Source of the DNA: Rodentibacter haemolyticus
GTDB lineage: Bacteria; Pseudomonadota; Gammaproteobacteria; Enterobacterales; Pasteurellaceae
DNA: 64,000 nucleotides
Direction of reading: 5' to 3'
NCBI RefSeq assembly: GCF_015356115.1
Contig: NZ_CP063056.1
Span: forward strand, 1,550,001-1,614,000
The notes under the pieces were generated by a model. It was not told where the DNA came from and searched no databases. It was given only the letters and a program-made list of their open reading frames with translations. How positions within the stretch are numbered: position 1 is the stretch's first letter; each line of letters begins with the position of its first letter. A program made the translations under genes and the position numbers. Shown here in pieces: positions 8,944 through 16,841 of this stretch.

Positions 8944-9654
8944 TCATTTCAGAAAATAATATTCCCCATTTTCTTCAGCAATCAATATAGAAGCATAATC
9001 GATTTTCCAATCACCAAGTACAATGCGTTTTTGGTTTTCATATTGATGAATCGCTTCACGATGAGTGTGCCCATGAATCAATAACGGAGCATTAAATTGA
9101 TGCATCGTTTCTAATGTAAAGGGGAGATTGACATCCATTATCTCACTTGATTTACTCATTTTATCCCGTTTGCTTTTTGCGCGAATTTTCTCGGCGATTT
9201 TTAACCGCACTTTTAATGGTAAATGCAAGAAGAACCACTGACGCCATTTTTGATGCACTTTTTGACGAAATTGTTGGTATTTTACATCGTCCGTGCAGAG
9301 GGTATCGCCGTGGCAAAGTAGGGTTGGCGTGCCATAAAGATCGATCAATTGGTAATCGGGCAGCAATGTGATGCCGGTTTCTTGGGCGAAACGCTTGCCA
9401 ATCAAAAAATCCCGATTGCCGTGAATAAAATAGCAAAGTACGCCTTTTTTAGTGATATTTTTTATCGCAAGCTTCACCTGTTCGATTAATGTTGATTGCT
9501 CATCATCGCCAATCCAAAAATCGAATAAATCGCCAAGAATATAAACACGCTCGGCGTTTGGCGCGAGATTTTGCATAAAATCCAAGAAAAGTGCGGTCAA
9601 TTCCGGCTGTGTTTCACTGAGGTGAAGATCTGAAATAAAATAGGTTTTTTTCAT
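8944..9654 (-). CDS. lpxH: UDP-2,3-diacylglucosamine diphosphatase LpxH
   Basis: LpxH hydrolyses UDP-2,3-diacylglucosamine to lipid X and UMP, the fourth step of lipid A synthesis, at the inner face of the inner membrane. The 236-residue protein has the calcineurin-type metal motifs: SDLHL near the N-terminus, GDLFDFW, GNRDF and HGHTHREA. Length agrees with the family (about 240). It stands divergent from plsC-ftsP; the two starts are under 90 bp apart. Two USS copies lie inside the gene. Confidence 0.96.
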   Translation of the reverse strand: MKKTYFISDLHLSETQPELTALFLDFMQNLAPNAERVYILGDLFDFWIGDDEQSTLIEQVKLAIKNITKKGVLCYFIHGNRDFLIGKRFAQETGITLLPDYQLIDLYGTPTLLCHGDTLCTDDVKYQQFRQKVHQKWRQWFFLHLPLKVRLKIAEKIRAKSKRDKMSKSSEIMDVNLPFTLETMHQFNAPLLIHGHTHREAIHQYENQKRIVLGDWKIDYASILIAEENGEYYFLK

Positions 9655-9740
9655 AAAATTTCCGTAAATTTTTGTCTAGGTTAGCACAAAATTCCCTCTT
9701 ATTTGCTATACTTCGGCGAAATTTTATTATAGGTATTGAT

Positions 9741-10496
9741 ATGTTAAAACTGGCTCGAATTATTATTGTAACGATTTGCTGTATTCTCATTTGTGTGCTT
9801 GGCACGATTTATTCTTTTATTCGCTTTAAAAATCCGAGCAATGTGGGAGTGATGGCACGTTGGTTCGGGCGTTTATATCCGCTTTTCGGATTGCAGGTGG
9901 AACACCGCTTTCCTGAAAATAAAGAAAATCTTGGACGTGCGATTTATATCGGCAACCACCAAAATAACTACGATATGGTAACGATTTCTTATATGGTGTT
10001 GCCACGGACGGTGAGCGTGGGGAAAAAAAGCCTGATTTGGGTACCGTTCTTCGGGATTTTATATTGGGTAACGGGGAATATTTTTCTTGATCGTGAAAAT
10101 CGCTCTAAAGCACACGGCACGATGACACAGTTAGCAGAACGTATTAATAAAGATAACCTTTCTATTTGGATGTTTCCGGAGGGAACACGCAGTCGCGGGC
10201 GCGGTTTATTGCCTTTTAAAACCGGTGCGTTTTATGCGGCAGTGGCAGCTGGCGTACCGATTATTCCGGTGGTATGTTCAACAACACATAATAAAATTAA
10301 TTTGAATCGTTGGAACAATGGTAAAGTCATTTGTGAAATGATGCAGCCTATTGATACAAGCGGTTACACTAAAGAAACGGTGCGTGATTTAGCAGCGTAT
10401 TGTCATGATTTGATGGAAAAACGCATTGCGGAATTAGATGCGGAGGTCGCGCAAGCTTCTATCGAAAAAGCTTCCGGGGAAAGCCGAAATGCCTAA
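9741..10496 (+). CDS. plsC: 1-acyl-sn-glycerol-3-phosphate acyltransferase PlsC
   Basis: PlsC acylates lysophosphatidic acid to phosphatidic acid at the inner membrane. The 251-residue protein begins with a hydrophobic anchor (residues 5-27) and shows the catalytic HX4D box NHQNNYD (His73, Asp78) and the substrate-binding FPEGTRSRG (from 145). The start at 9741 follows AGG-type sequence and matches the family; the upstream in-frame ATG at 9672 adds 23 extraneous residues. The last 8 bases overlap ftsP, so the two are translationally coupled as plsC-ftsP. Confidence 0.95.
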   Translation: MLKLARIIIVTICCILICVLGTIYSFIRFKNPSNVGVMARWFGRLYPLFGLQVEHRFPENKENLGRAIYIGNHQNNYDMVTISYMVLPRTVSVGKKSLIWVPFFGILYWVTGNIFLDRENRSKAHGTMTQLAERINKDNLSIWMFPEGTRSRGRGLLPFKTGAFYAAVAAGVPIIPVVCSTTHNKINLNRWNNGKVICEMMQPIDTSGYTKETVRDLAAYCHDLMEKRIAELDAEVAQASIEKASGESRNA

Positions 10497-11901
10497 ACTT
10501 TCCCGCCGTCAATTATTAAAAACAACGGTAATTTCGACCGCACTTGCCGCCATACCGATACCTTTAATGGCGGCTTCGCGTCCTCAATTGGTTATACCGC
10601 CTTTAATTGAAGTGCGCCGTGGTCGCCCGATTATTTTGACGATGGAAGAGATGGGCTATAAGTTGGACGGAAAGCACCAAGTGAGCGTGTGGGGCTTTAA
10701 CGGCAATTATTTAGGCCCGACGATCAAGATTAAATCAGGCAGCTTTGCAAAACTGAACTATCACAATAACCTACCGCAGCACGTTTCGCTTTCCATTCAA
10801 GGTTTACAGGCTTCCGGTGAATTATTCGGCGGTGCCGCCCGAGTGCTGAAAAAAGACGAGTCTTGGGCGCCGATTGTGCCGATTGATCAACCCGCTGCAA
10901 CTTGTTGGTATCGTTCGGCAACATTGGCAAATTCCGCTTATCAAACTTATCGCGGACTAGTGGGAATGTGGTTAATTGACGATGAGCTAAGCCTGAAATC
11001 GCCTCTCCCTCGAAAATATGGCGTAGATGATATTCCGTTAATTCTGCAAGATATGGATTTGAATGGTGACGGCTTGCAATTATTCAAACAAAATCAACCG
11101 CACTTTGTAGGTAACCGATTGCTGGTAAATGGGGTGGAAGCCCCTTATTTGGATGTGCCGCGCGGCTGGGTGCGTTTGCGTTTGGTAAATGCCTCTTTGG
11201 CACGAGCCTATGATTTACGTTTGGATAACGATCAAGACATAACCGTTATTGCCAAAGATTTAGGCTTTCTTCCACAGGGTAAGATTGTGAAATCCTTTGT
11301 ATTGGCACCGGGAGAGCGTACGGAAATTTTGATTGATCTAAATGAAGGAGATGGGGTTTCGCTCATTGCCGGACATAAACGTGGTGTTTTCGACAAAATC
11401 AAAAATATCTTTTCCTCTTCTGCGGAGCTGGCAGATAACACCGTGCTTGAATTGCGTCCTCAAGGCGCACTTTCCGCATTTGCACAAAAAATGAATGTTC
11501 AGTTTGACACGGATGCCGTTTCAATGCTCAAAGCAGCAAATGTGGTGCAAGAGCGGGAATTTGTCTTAGATGTATCCAATGGGTTGATTAACCAAAAGCG
11601 TTTTGATCCTCGCCGAGTAGATGTGGTGGCAAAACAAGGAACGGTAGAACGCTGGACTTTGAGCGCTTCTTTACCCGTCGGTTTTAGTCTTCAAGGTGCG
11701 AAATTTATTGTTGAAAGCGATGAAAACGGCGCATCAAAAGAAAGTGAAGTGGCGTGGAAAGATACAGTGTGGGTACGAGGCAAAACGCAAATTCTAGTGC
11801 GCTTTGACCGGCTTTCTTCAAACACCTACCCTTTCATTTTCGGCTCATCCAATTTAATGTTGGCGGATATGGGCTGTATTGGTGTAATGGTCGTGCAGTA
11901 A
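10489..11901 (+). CDS. ftsP: Cell division protein FtsP (SufI), Tat-exported cupredoxin-like
   Basis: FtsP/SufI is a periplasmic multicopper-oxidase-fold protein that stabilises the divisome under stress. The start at 10489 gives MPKLSRRQLLKTTVIS, a clear twin-arginine signal (RR at 6-7), and 470 residues, the same as the E. coli protein. It lies 8 bases inside plsC behind GGGGAAAG. The copper-ligand histidine clusters typical of true oxidases are not apparent; for example the first site reads NLPQHVSLSIQG. It is therefore likely structural, as known for SufI. A Correia-like element follows its stop. Confidence 0.94.
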   Translation: MPKLSRRQLLKTTVISTALAAIPIPLMAASRPQLVIPPLIEVRRGRPIILTMEEMGYKLDGKHQVSVWGFNGNYLGPTIKIKSGSFAKLNYHNNLPQHVSLSIQGLQASGELFGGAARVLKKDESWAPIVPIDQPAATCWYRSATLANSAYQTYRGLVGMWLIDDELSLKSPLPRKYGVDDIPLILQDMDLNGDGLQLFKQNQPHFVGNRLLVNGVEAPYLDVPRGWVRLRLVNASLARAYDLRLDNDQDITVIAKDLGFLPQGKIVKSFVLAPGERTEILIDLNEGDGVSLIAGHKRGVFDKIKNIFSSSAELADNTVLELRPQGALSAFAQKMNVQFDTDAVSMLKAANVVQEREFVLDVSNGLINQKRFDPRRVDVVAKQGTVERWTLSASLPVGFSLQGAKFIVESDENGASKESEVAWKDTVWVRGKTQILVRFDRLSSNTYPFIFGSSNLMLADMGCIGVMVVQ

Positions 11902-11915
11902 AGTGCGGTCGATTT

Positions 11916-12024
11916 TATAGTGAATTAAATTTCAAAACGTTGGCGATAATTGCTGCACCTCGCTGTGCTACTTGTACTGTCTTCGGCTTGCGGCTTTCTA
12001 TTCACTTAATTTGATTCACTATAT
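11916..12024. mobile_element. Correia-like (CREE-like) miniature inverted-repeat element
   Basis: A 109-bp element with terminal inverted repeats TATAGTGAATTAAATTT (11916-11932) and its near-complement ending GATTCACTATA at 12024. The ends closely resemble Neisseria Correia repeat termini (TATAGTGGATTAA...). The inner segment around TACTTGTACTGTCTTCGGCT (11970-11989) resembles the Correia core TGTACTGTCTGCGGCTTCG. The length equals the short Correia class (about 105 bp). It fills the space between convergent ftsP and slyX. Confidence 0.7.
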
Positions 12025-12081
12025 AACGATTTAGGGCGTGAGTTGATGAGCCGAAAATAAAAGATGCCGGTTTCTCATTTA

Positions 12082-12303
12082 TTAGTAATGCGGCGGTGGT
12101 GTTTCTTCCGCTTGGCTTGCAATGTTTGAAGGTTGAACGTCTTTTAATTTACTTACAATGTAACGCAATTGCATTTGCATCTTATCCATATCAAATTGTT
12201 GTTGAACTAATGCTTGGTTTAATTCCTCTAAAAGTTGTTCTTGAAATGTTACCTTTGTTTCAAGTTCGGCAATGCGATTTTCTAACACTTGTTGAATTTG
12301 CAT
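12082..12303 (-). CDS. slyX: SlyX family protein
   Basis: A 73-residue protein that is almost entirely a heptad-rich coiled coil (residues 1-55) followed by a proline-rich tail ending PPPHY, the hallmark of SlyX. Its biochemical function is unknown in all species. It is encoded opposite to fkpA with about 95 bp between the starts, the arrangement also seen in Escherichia coli and Haemophilus influenzae. Confidence 0.93.
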   Translation of the reverse strand: MQIQQVLENRIAELETKVTFQEQLLEELNQALVQQQFDMDKMQMQLRYIVSKLKDVQPSNIASQAEETPPPHY

Positions 12304-12398
12304 AATTTTTCTCTAAATTTTAAAAAAAAGTTGAGAATAGGTTAAATCCGATTTAATCTATCCAACGTATTTCTATTATATATAAAGGATTAATAAAA

Positions 12399-13124
12399 AT
12401 GTTAAAAATTCAAAAATTATCATTGGTTGCGTTTGTGGTAAGTGCGGTCGTTTCCGGAAGTGTTTTGGCTGATGATAAAGCGGATAAAAAATTTAATGAC
12501 GATGTTTCTTATGCGTTGGCTGCTTATTCGATCACGCAAGCAAAATTAATGGCGGATCAAGGCGAGGTTAAATTAAATGAAACCCAAGTCAATAAAGCGG
12601 TTTCAGATGTGTTAAGCGGTAAATTAAATGAAGAAAAAATCGGCGAGCTAGCGAAAACGTTAGAACAATTTGAGCAAAAAATGATTGTGCGTGAGCAAGC
12701 AAGAGTTAAAGAAATTGCTCAAAAAGCGCAAGATGAAGGCGATAAATATCGTGCGGATTTTGTGAAAAAAGAAGGTGTAAAAACAACACAATCAGGCTTG
12801 TTATACCGCGTTATTGAAGCGGGGAAAGGCGACGTCATTAAACCTACGGATACGGTCAAAGTACATTACACCGGTAAGCTACCAAACGGCAAAGTGTTTG
12901 ATAGTTCCGTTGAGCGTGGGCAACCTGCGGAATTTCGTTTGGATCAAGTGGTAAAAGGATGGACGGAAGGACTTCAATTAGTGAAAAAAGGCGGCAAAAT
13001 CGAATTAGTACTTCCGCCCGAGTTGGCCTATGGTAAACAAGGCGCCGGTGCTTCTATTCCGCCAAGTTCCACGCTTTATTTTGAAGTTGAAGTGTTAGAT
13101 GTGAATCCGAAAGCAAAAAATTAA
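12399..13124 (+). CDS. fkpA: FKBP-type peptidyl-prolyl isomerase FkpA
   Basis: FkpA is a periplasmic chaperone and prolyl isomerase. The 241-residue precursor has a Sec signal peptide (residues 1-24, cleavage after SVLA), a helical dimerisation domain (about 30-130) rich in charged residues, and a C-terminal FKBP domain (about 145-236) with VHYTGKLPNGKVFDSS and the ELAYG and IPPSSTLYFEVEVLDV strands. A USS is embedded in the signal-peptide coding region. A strong terminator follows. Paired divergently with slyX. Confidence 0.96.
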   Translation: MLKIQKLSLVAFVVSAVVSGSVLADDKADKKFNDDVSYALAAYSITQAKLMADQGEVKLNETQVNKAVSDVLSGKLNEEKIGELAKTLEQFEQKMIVREQARVKEIAQKAQDEGDKYRADFVKKEGVKTTQSGLLYRVIEAGKGDVIKPTDTVKVHYTGKLPNGKVFDSSVERGQPAEFRLDQVVKGWTEGLQLVKKGGKIELVLPPELAYGKQGAGASIPPSSTLYFEVEVLDVNPKAKN

Positions 13125-13135
13125 TCCGTTTGATA

Positions 13136-13170
13136 AAAGCACAGGCTTTGGTTTGTGCTTTATTATTTTT
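13136..13170 (+). terminator. Terminator of fkpA
   Basis: Stem AAAGCACA (13136-13143) / TGTGCTTT (13154-13161) followed by a T-rich run, 11 bases after the fkpA stop. Confidence 0.85.
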
Positions 13171-13173
13171 CGG

Positions 13174-13318
13174 TATTATTATCTATCAGTTGCACAAATC
13201 ACTGTAGGGTGCAGGCGAAGCCGTAACGCACCAGTAGATGAAATGGTGCTTACGTAAAGCTCATGACAAATTAAATATTGGACATAAATTCTCTTTGTGC
13301 AACTGCTACATTATAATG
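13174..13318. repeat. Small inverted-repeat element, copy C (most complete)
   Basis: A 145-bp element with terminal inverted repeats TATCAGTTGCACAAA (13184-13198) and TTTGTGCAACTGCTACATTA (13294-13313). The inside has GTAGGGTGC and GCCGTAACGCACC arms forming a core inverted repeat (13204-13232). No protein is encoded. It lies between the fkpA terminator and the yheO-like gene; the remaining 60 bp hold a USS and presumably the promoter. Confidence 0.65.
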
Positions 13319-13377
13319 TTATTTTTTCTCTGGCACACAAAGTGCGGTTATTTTTAGCATAGATTTGGAACCTATTC

Positions 13378-14037
13378 ATGTTATATGACAAACACATTTT
13401 CACAGATGAAGATCGCACGATTCTAAATTCTTACAAAGCAGTGGTTGACGGGGTTAGTGCGCTCATAGGTGAGCATTGTGAAATTGTTTTACATTCCTTA
13501 GAAGACATCGAACATTCGGCGATTTGTATTGCAAACGGTCATAATACCAACCGCCAAGTAGGTTCACCTATCACTGATTTAGCCTTACGTTCATTACGTA
13601 ATATGCAAAGTGAAAGCGTCTCTAAGCCTTATTTTACTAGGGCAAAGGGCAATGTGCTGATGAAATCGGTTACTATCGCAATTCGTAATAAAAATCAACG
13701 AATGATAGGGTTGCTTTGTATCAATATCAATCTAGATGCGCCGGTTTCTCAATTTATTCAAGCTTTTATGCCCGTTGTTGAGAGTGATGAATCTTCGGTT
13801 AATTTTGCAAGTTCCGTTGAAGAATTGGTATCTCAAACGATTGAGAAAACAATTGAAGAGGTCAATGTGGATCGCACGCTGGCAAATAATAATAAAAATC
13901 GCCAAATTGTGACTTCATTATATGAAAAGGGCATTTTTGATATTAAAGATGCGATCAATTTGGTGGCAGAACGTTTGAATATTTCTCGTCATACCGTTTA
14001 TCTCTATATTCGTCAAATTAAACAAGATCAAGAATAA
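13378..14037 (+). CDS. YheO-like PAS/helix-turn-helix transcriptional regulator
   Basis: A 219-residue protein of the YheO family: an N-terminal PAS-like domain (about 10-115, with GEHCEIVLHSLED and TDLALRSL) and a C-terminal HTH_22 domain with DAINLVAERLNISRHTVYLYIRQ. Its stop overlaps the tusD start (TAATGA). The position just before tusDCB is conserved in enteric bacteria, and a role in regulating sulfur relay or tRNA modification is only a guess. The family call is firm; the target is unknown. Confidence 0.88.
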   Translation: MLYDKHIFTDEDRTILNSYKAVVDGVSALIGEHCEIVLHSLEDIEHSAICIANGHNTNRQVGSPITDLALRSLRNMQSESVSKPYFTRAKGNVLMKSVTIAIRNKNQRMIGLLCININLDAPVSQFIQAFMPVVESDESSVNFASSVEELVSQTIEKTIEEVNVDRTLANNNKNRQIVTSLYEKGIFDIKDAINLVAERLNISRHTVYLYIRQIKQDQE

Positions 14038-14417
14038 TGAACTATGTTCTTGCAGTAAAAAGTCCGGTTTATGGTAAGCAAGGGGCTTATCTTGCTTATC
14101 AACTTGCGGAATCCCTAATTAAAAAAGGACATATCGTCACACAGATTTTTTTCTTTCAGGACGGTGTGAGCAACGGCAATGCCTTTGTTTATCCCGCCAA
14201 TGATGAAGTAAATTTAACGCAATCTTGGCAGGCGTTTTCTCAGAAGTATGGCGTCTCTTTGCACCTGTGTGTGGCTGCTTCGCAACGTCGTGGCGTGGTG
14301 GACGCAACAACGGCAAAACAAGCGGCGCATTTTAATTTGGCCGAAGGTTTTATTATTTCAGGATTGGGTGAGTTTATTGCGGCAACATTAAAAGCAGATA
14401 GGCTGATAACATTATGA
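14037..14417 (+). CDS. tusD: Sulfurtransferase complex subunit TusD
   Basis: TusD carries the persulfide in the TusBCD complex, accepting sulfur from TusA and handing it to TusE for MnmA-dependent 2-thiouridine synthesis in tRNA. The 126-residue DsrE-fold protein keeps the active-site cysteine at position 78 (SLHLCVAASQRRGV), exactly the family position. It overlaps the regulator stop upstream and tusC downstream by 4 bases, indicating a tight operon. Confidence 0.95.
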   Translation: MNYVLAVKSPVYGKQGAYLAYQLAESLIKKGHIVTQIFFFQDGVSNGNAFVYPANDEVNLTQSWQAFSQKYGVSLHLCVAASQRRGVVDATTAKQAAHFNLAEGFIISGLGEFIAATLKADRLITL

Positions 14418-14773
14418 AGATCGCTTTCTTATTTCATTCTGCACCGCATGGCTCATCCGTTTCACGAGAAGGGCTTGATGCTTTGCTTGCGGCAACGGCT
14501 TTTTGTGATGAACAAGATATCGGTGTCTTTTTTATTAATGATGGCGTTTTTAATTTAGTAAAGGGGCAGCAACCGGCGTTTTTGTTGCAGAAAGATTTCA
14601 TTCGTACATTCAAGTTACTGGATTTGTATGAAATTGAGCAACGCTTTATTTGCCAAGATTCTCTTGAGAAATTAGGTATAACGGAAGACAATTTGATTAT
14701 ATCCGCAAAAAAAATTGACCGCACTTCGTTGATAACCAAGCTGAATCAAGCGGAAAAATTGCTGACATTTTAA
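14414..14773 (+). CDS. tusC: Sulfurtransferase complex subunit TusC
   Basis: The structural DsrF-type subunit of TusBCD, 119 residues, starting KIAFLFHSAPHGSS and having the GVFFINDGVFNLVKGQQP segment typical of TusC. It has no conserved catalytic cysteine, as known for this subunit. The start overlaps tusD by 4 bases and the next gene follows after 9 bases, consistent with equimolar expression of the complex. Confidence 0.94.
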   Translation: MKIAFLFHSAPHGSSVSREGLDALLAATAFCDEQDIGVFFINDGVFNLVKGQQPAFLLQKDFIRTFKLLDLYEIEQRFICQDSLEKLGITEDNLIISAKKIDRTSLITKLNQAEKLLTF

Positions 14774-14782
14774 GGAATAGAT

Positions 14783-15070
14783 ATGCTTTACTGCTTTTCT
14801 AAAGCCGTTTACGATAATGATGAGCTGGCCGATTATTTTTCCCGTATCACTGAAAAGGATGCCGTTGTGCTTTGGCTGGATGGGGTACTATTGGCGATAA
14901 AATCACCTCAATATTTTAAAAATTGTAAAGGGCGTTGCTTTGCTTTGGAACAAGATGTTTTAGCAAGAAATTTAACCGCGCTTTTACCCAAAGAAAACCA
15001 AATTAGGTTGATTTCTTTATCTCATTTTGTAGATGTTACCGAGCAATATTCCCCACAAATAGCGTTATAA
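14783..15070 (+). CDS. tusB: Sulfurtransferase complex subunit TusB
   Basis: The DsrH-type subunit of TusBCD, 95 residues, with the family pattern of short strands (DAVVLWLDGVLLAIK, CFALEQDVLAR, LISLSHFVDVTEQY). It is preceded by AAGGAAT and closes the yheO-tusDCB operon. In enteric relatives the str operon (rpsL) follows here; in this window a terminator and then rplN follow instead. Confidence 0.93.
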   Translation: MLYCFSKAVYDNDELADYFSRITEKDAVVLWLDGVLLAIKSPQYFKNCKGRCFALEQDVLARNLTALLPKENQIRLISLSHFVDVTEQYSPQIAL

Positions 15071-15100
15071 ATAGCGCTTTTTCTTGCTATTTTTCTTTTC
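15069..15100 (+). terminator. Terminator of the tusDCB operon
   Basis: Stem AAATAGC (15069-15075) / GCTATTT (15086-15092) followed by TTCTTTTC, starting at the tusB stop. It separates tusB from the ribosomal operon. Confidence 0.7.
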
Positions 15101-15124
15101 CTCCTTTTGTAGATATAAATCTTA

Positions 15125-15153
15125 TTGATTTGCTTAGTGCATTATGCTATATT
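15125..15153 (+). promoter_or_regulatory. Probable sigma-70 promoter of the spc operon
   Basis: TTGATT (15125-15130), a 17-bp spacer, then TGC-TATATT with an extended -10 (TATATT 15148-15153). It lies between the tusB terminator and rplN, leaving an untranslated leader of about 75 bases. Confidence 0.75.
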
Positions 15154-15235
15154 CCGCAACCTCTTGCATCTGTATGTATGATGTAAGCAGGTTCGTCCCG
15201 AAAGGGTGTTTTTTTAGACTTAACGGAGCACTAAT

Positions 15236-15607
15236 ATGATCCAAGAACAGACTATGCTGGATGTTGCTGATAATTCAGGCGCTCGCAGCGTAATGTGTAT
15301 CAAGGTTCTAGGTGGATCGCACCGTCGTTATGCTGCAATTGGCGACATCATCAAAATTACTGTAAAAGAAGCAATTCCACGCGGTAAAGTGAAAAAAGGT
15401 GATGTGTTAAAAGCAGTGGTTGTGCGCACCAAGAAGGGTGTTCGTCGCCCAGATGGATCAGTCATTCGCTTCGATGGTAATGCTTGTGTAATTTTAAACA
15501 ATAACACCGAGCAACCTATCGGTACTCGTATTTTTGGACCTGTGACTCGTGAACTTCGTTCTGAGAAGTTTATGAAGATCATTTCTTTGGCACCAGAAGT
15601 ACTGTAA
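15236..15607 (+). CDS. rplN: 50S ribosomal protein L14
   Basis: L14 (uL14) sits at the 50S subunit interface. The 123-residue product begins MIQEQTMLDVADNSGAR and has the universal GGSHRRYAAIGDIIKITVKE region. It is the first gene of the spc operon and here also the first ribosomal gene of the block. Good Shine-Dalgarno (ACGGAG). Confidence 0.98.
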   Translation: MIQEQTMLDVADNSGARSVMCIKVLGGSHRRYAAIGDIIKITVKEAIPRGKVKKGDVLKAVVVRTKKGVRRPDGSVIRFDGNACVILNNNTEQPIGTRIFGPVTRELRSEKFMKIISLAPEVL

Positions 15608-15620
15608 GGAGAAGTGACAA

Positions 15621-15932
15621 ATGGCTGCAAAAATTCGTCAAAACGATGAAGTAATCGTGCTTGCCGGTAAAGACAAAGGCAAGCGTGGTAAGGTAACTAA
15701 AGTGTTACCAAATGGTAAAGTGTTTGTTGAAGGTATCAACATTGTTACTAAACACGAAAAACCGGTTCCTGCACTAGGTAAAGCCGGCGGTTTAGTGAAA
15801 AAAGAAGCGGCGATTGATGCTTCAAATGTTGCGATTTTCAATCCGAAAACAAACAAAGCTGACCGTGTAGGTTTTAGATTCGAAGATGGTAAAAAAGTAC
15901 GTTTCTTCAAATCTAACAATGAAATTATCTAA
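15621..15932 (+). CDS. rplX: 50S ribosomal protein L24
   Basis: L24 (uL24) starts 50S assembly at the 5' end of 23S rRNA. The 103-residue protein begins with the KOW motif region NDEVIVLAGKDKGKRGKVTKV and has the usual length. It follows rplN by 13 bases behind AAGGAGAAG. Confidence 0.98.
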   Translation: MAAKIRQNDEVIVLAGKDKGKRGKVTKVLPNGKVFVEGINIVTKHEKPVPALGKAGGLVKKEAAIDASNVAIFNPKTNKADRVGFRFEDGKKVRFFKSNNEII

Positions 15933-15949
15933 CAAACTGGAGTAATGCG

Positions 15950-16489
15950 ATGGCGAAACTGCATGATTACTACAGAGATCAAGTAGTAAACGAATTAAAA
16001 GATAAATTCGGCTACAAATCTGTCATGCAAGTCCCACGAATCGAAAAGATTACCCTGAATATGGGGGTGGGTGAAGCATTGACCGACAAGAAATTGCTAG
16101 ACAACGCAGTAGCGGATTTAACGGCAATTAGCGGTCAAAAACCTTTAGTAACTAAAGCTCGTAAATCTGTTGCCGGCTTTAAAATCCGTCAGGGGTATCC
16201 AATCGGTTGTAAAGTAACACTACGCGGCGAGCGTATGTGGGAGTTCTTTGAACGTTTAATTACAATTGCTGTTCCACGTATTCGTGACTTCCGCGGTTTA
16301 AGTGCGAAATCGTTTGATGGACGTGGTAACTACAGTATGGGTGTGCGTGAGCAAATCATCTTCCCTGAAATCGATTACGATAAAGTAGATCGTGTACGTG
16401 GTTTAGATATCACTATCACAACTACTGCTAAGAATGATGAAGAAGGTCAAGCACTACTTGCTGCCTTTAATTTCCCATTCCGTAAATAA
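15950..16489 (+). CDS. rplE: 50S ribosomal protein L5
   Basis: L5 (uL5) binds 5S rRNA in the central protuberance. The product is 179 residues and contains the conserved KITLNMGVGEA and GCKVTLRGERMWEFF segments. The region around its start (ACTGGAGTAATGCGATGGCG) closely resembles the site in Escherichia coli spc mRNA where S8 binds to repress translation; that control is inferred here. Confidence 0.98.
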   Translation: MAKLHDYYRDQVVNELKDKFGYKSVMQVPRIEKITLNMGVGEALTDKKLLDNAVADLTAISGQKPLVTKARKSVAGFKIRQGYPIGCKVTLRGERMWEFFERLITIAVPRIRDFRGLSAKSFDGRGNYSMGVREQIIFPEIDYDKVDRVRGLDITITTTAKNDEEGQALLAAFNFPFRK

Positions 16490-16500
16490 GGCAGGTTATA

Positions 16501-16806
16501 ATGGCTAAACAATCAATGAAAGCACGCGATGTAAAACGCGTTAAATTGGCTGAAAAATTCTATGCGAAACGCGTCGCATTGAAAAACATCATTTCTGATG
16601 TAAATGCCTCTGATGAAGATCGTTGGAATGCAGTGTTAAAGTTGCAAACTTTACCACGTGATTCTAGTCCGTCTCGTCAACGTAACCGTTGCCGCCAAAC
16701 AGGACGCCCTCATGGTGTTCTTCGTAAGTTCGGTTTAAGCCGTATTAAGGTTCGTGAAGCTGCAATGCGCGGTGAAATCCCAGGCCTTAAAAAAGCTAGC
16801 TGGTAA
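16501..16806 (+). CDS. rpsN: 30S ribosomal protein S14
   Basis: S14 (uS14) in the 30S head, 101 residues. This is the long, cysteine-poor, zinc-independent form: the region RDSSPSRQRNRCRQTGRPHG lacks the two CxxC pairs of the short zinc type. In the order expected between rplE and rpsH. Confidence 0.98.
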   Translation: MAKQSMKARDVKRVKLAEKFYAKRVALKNIISDVNASDEDRWNAVLKLQTLPRDSSPSRQRNRCRQTGRPHGVLRKFGLSRIKVREAAMRGEIPGLKKASW

Positions 16807-16841
16807 TAACCACTTTATTTTGGAATCGGAGAGAAAGTACA

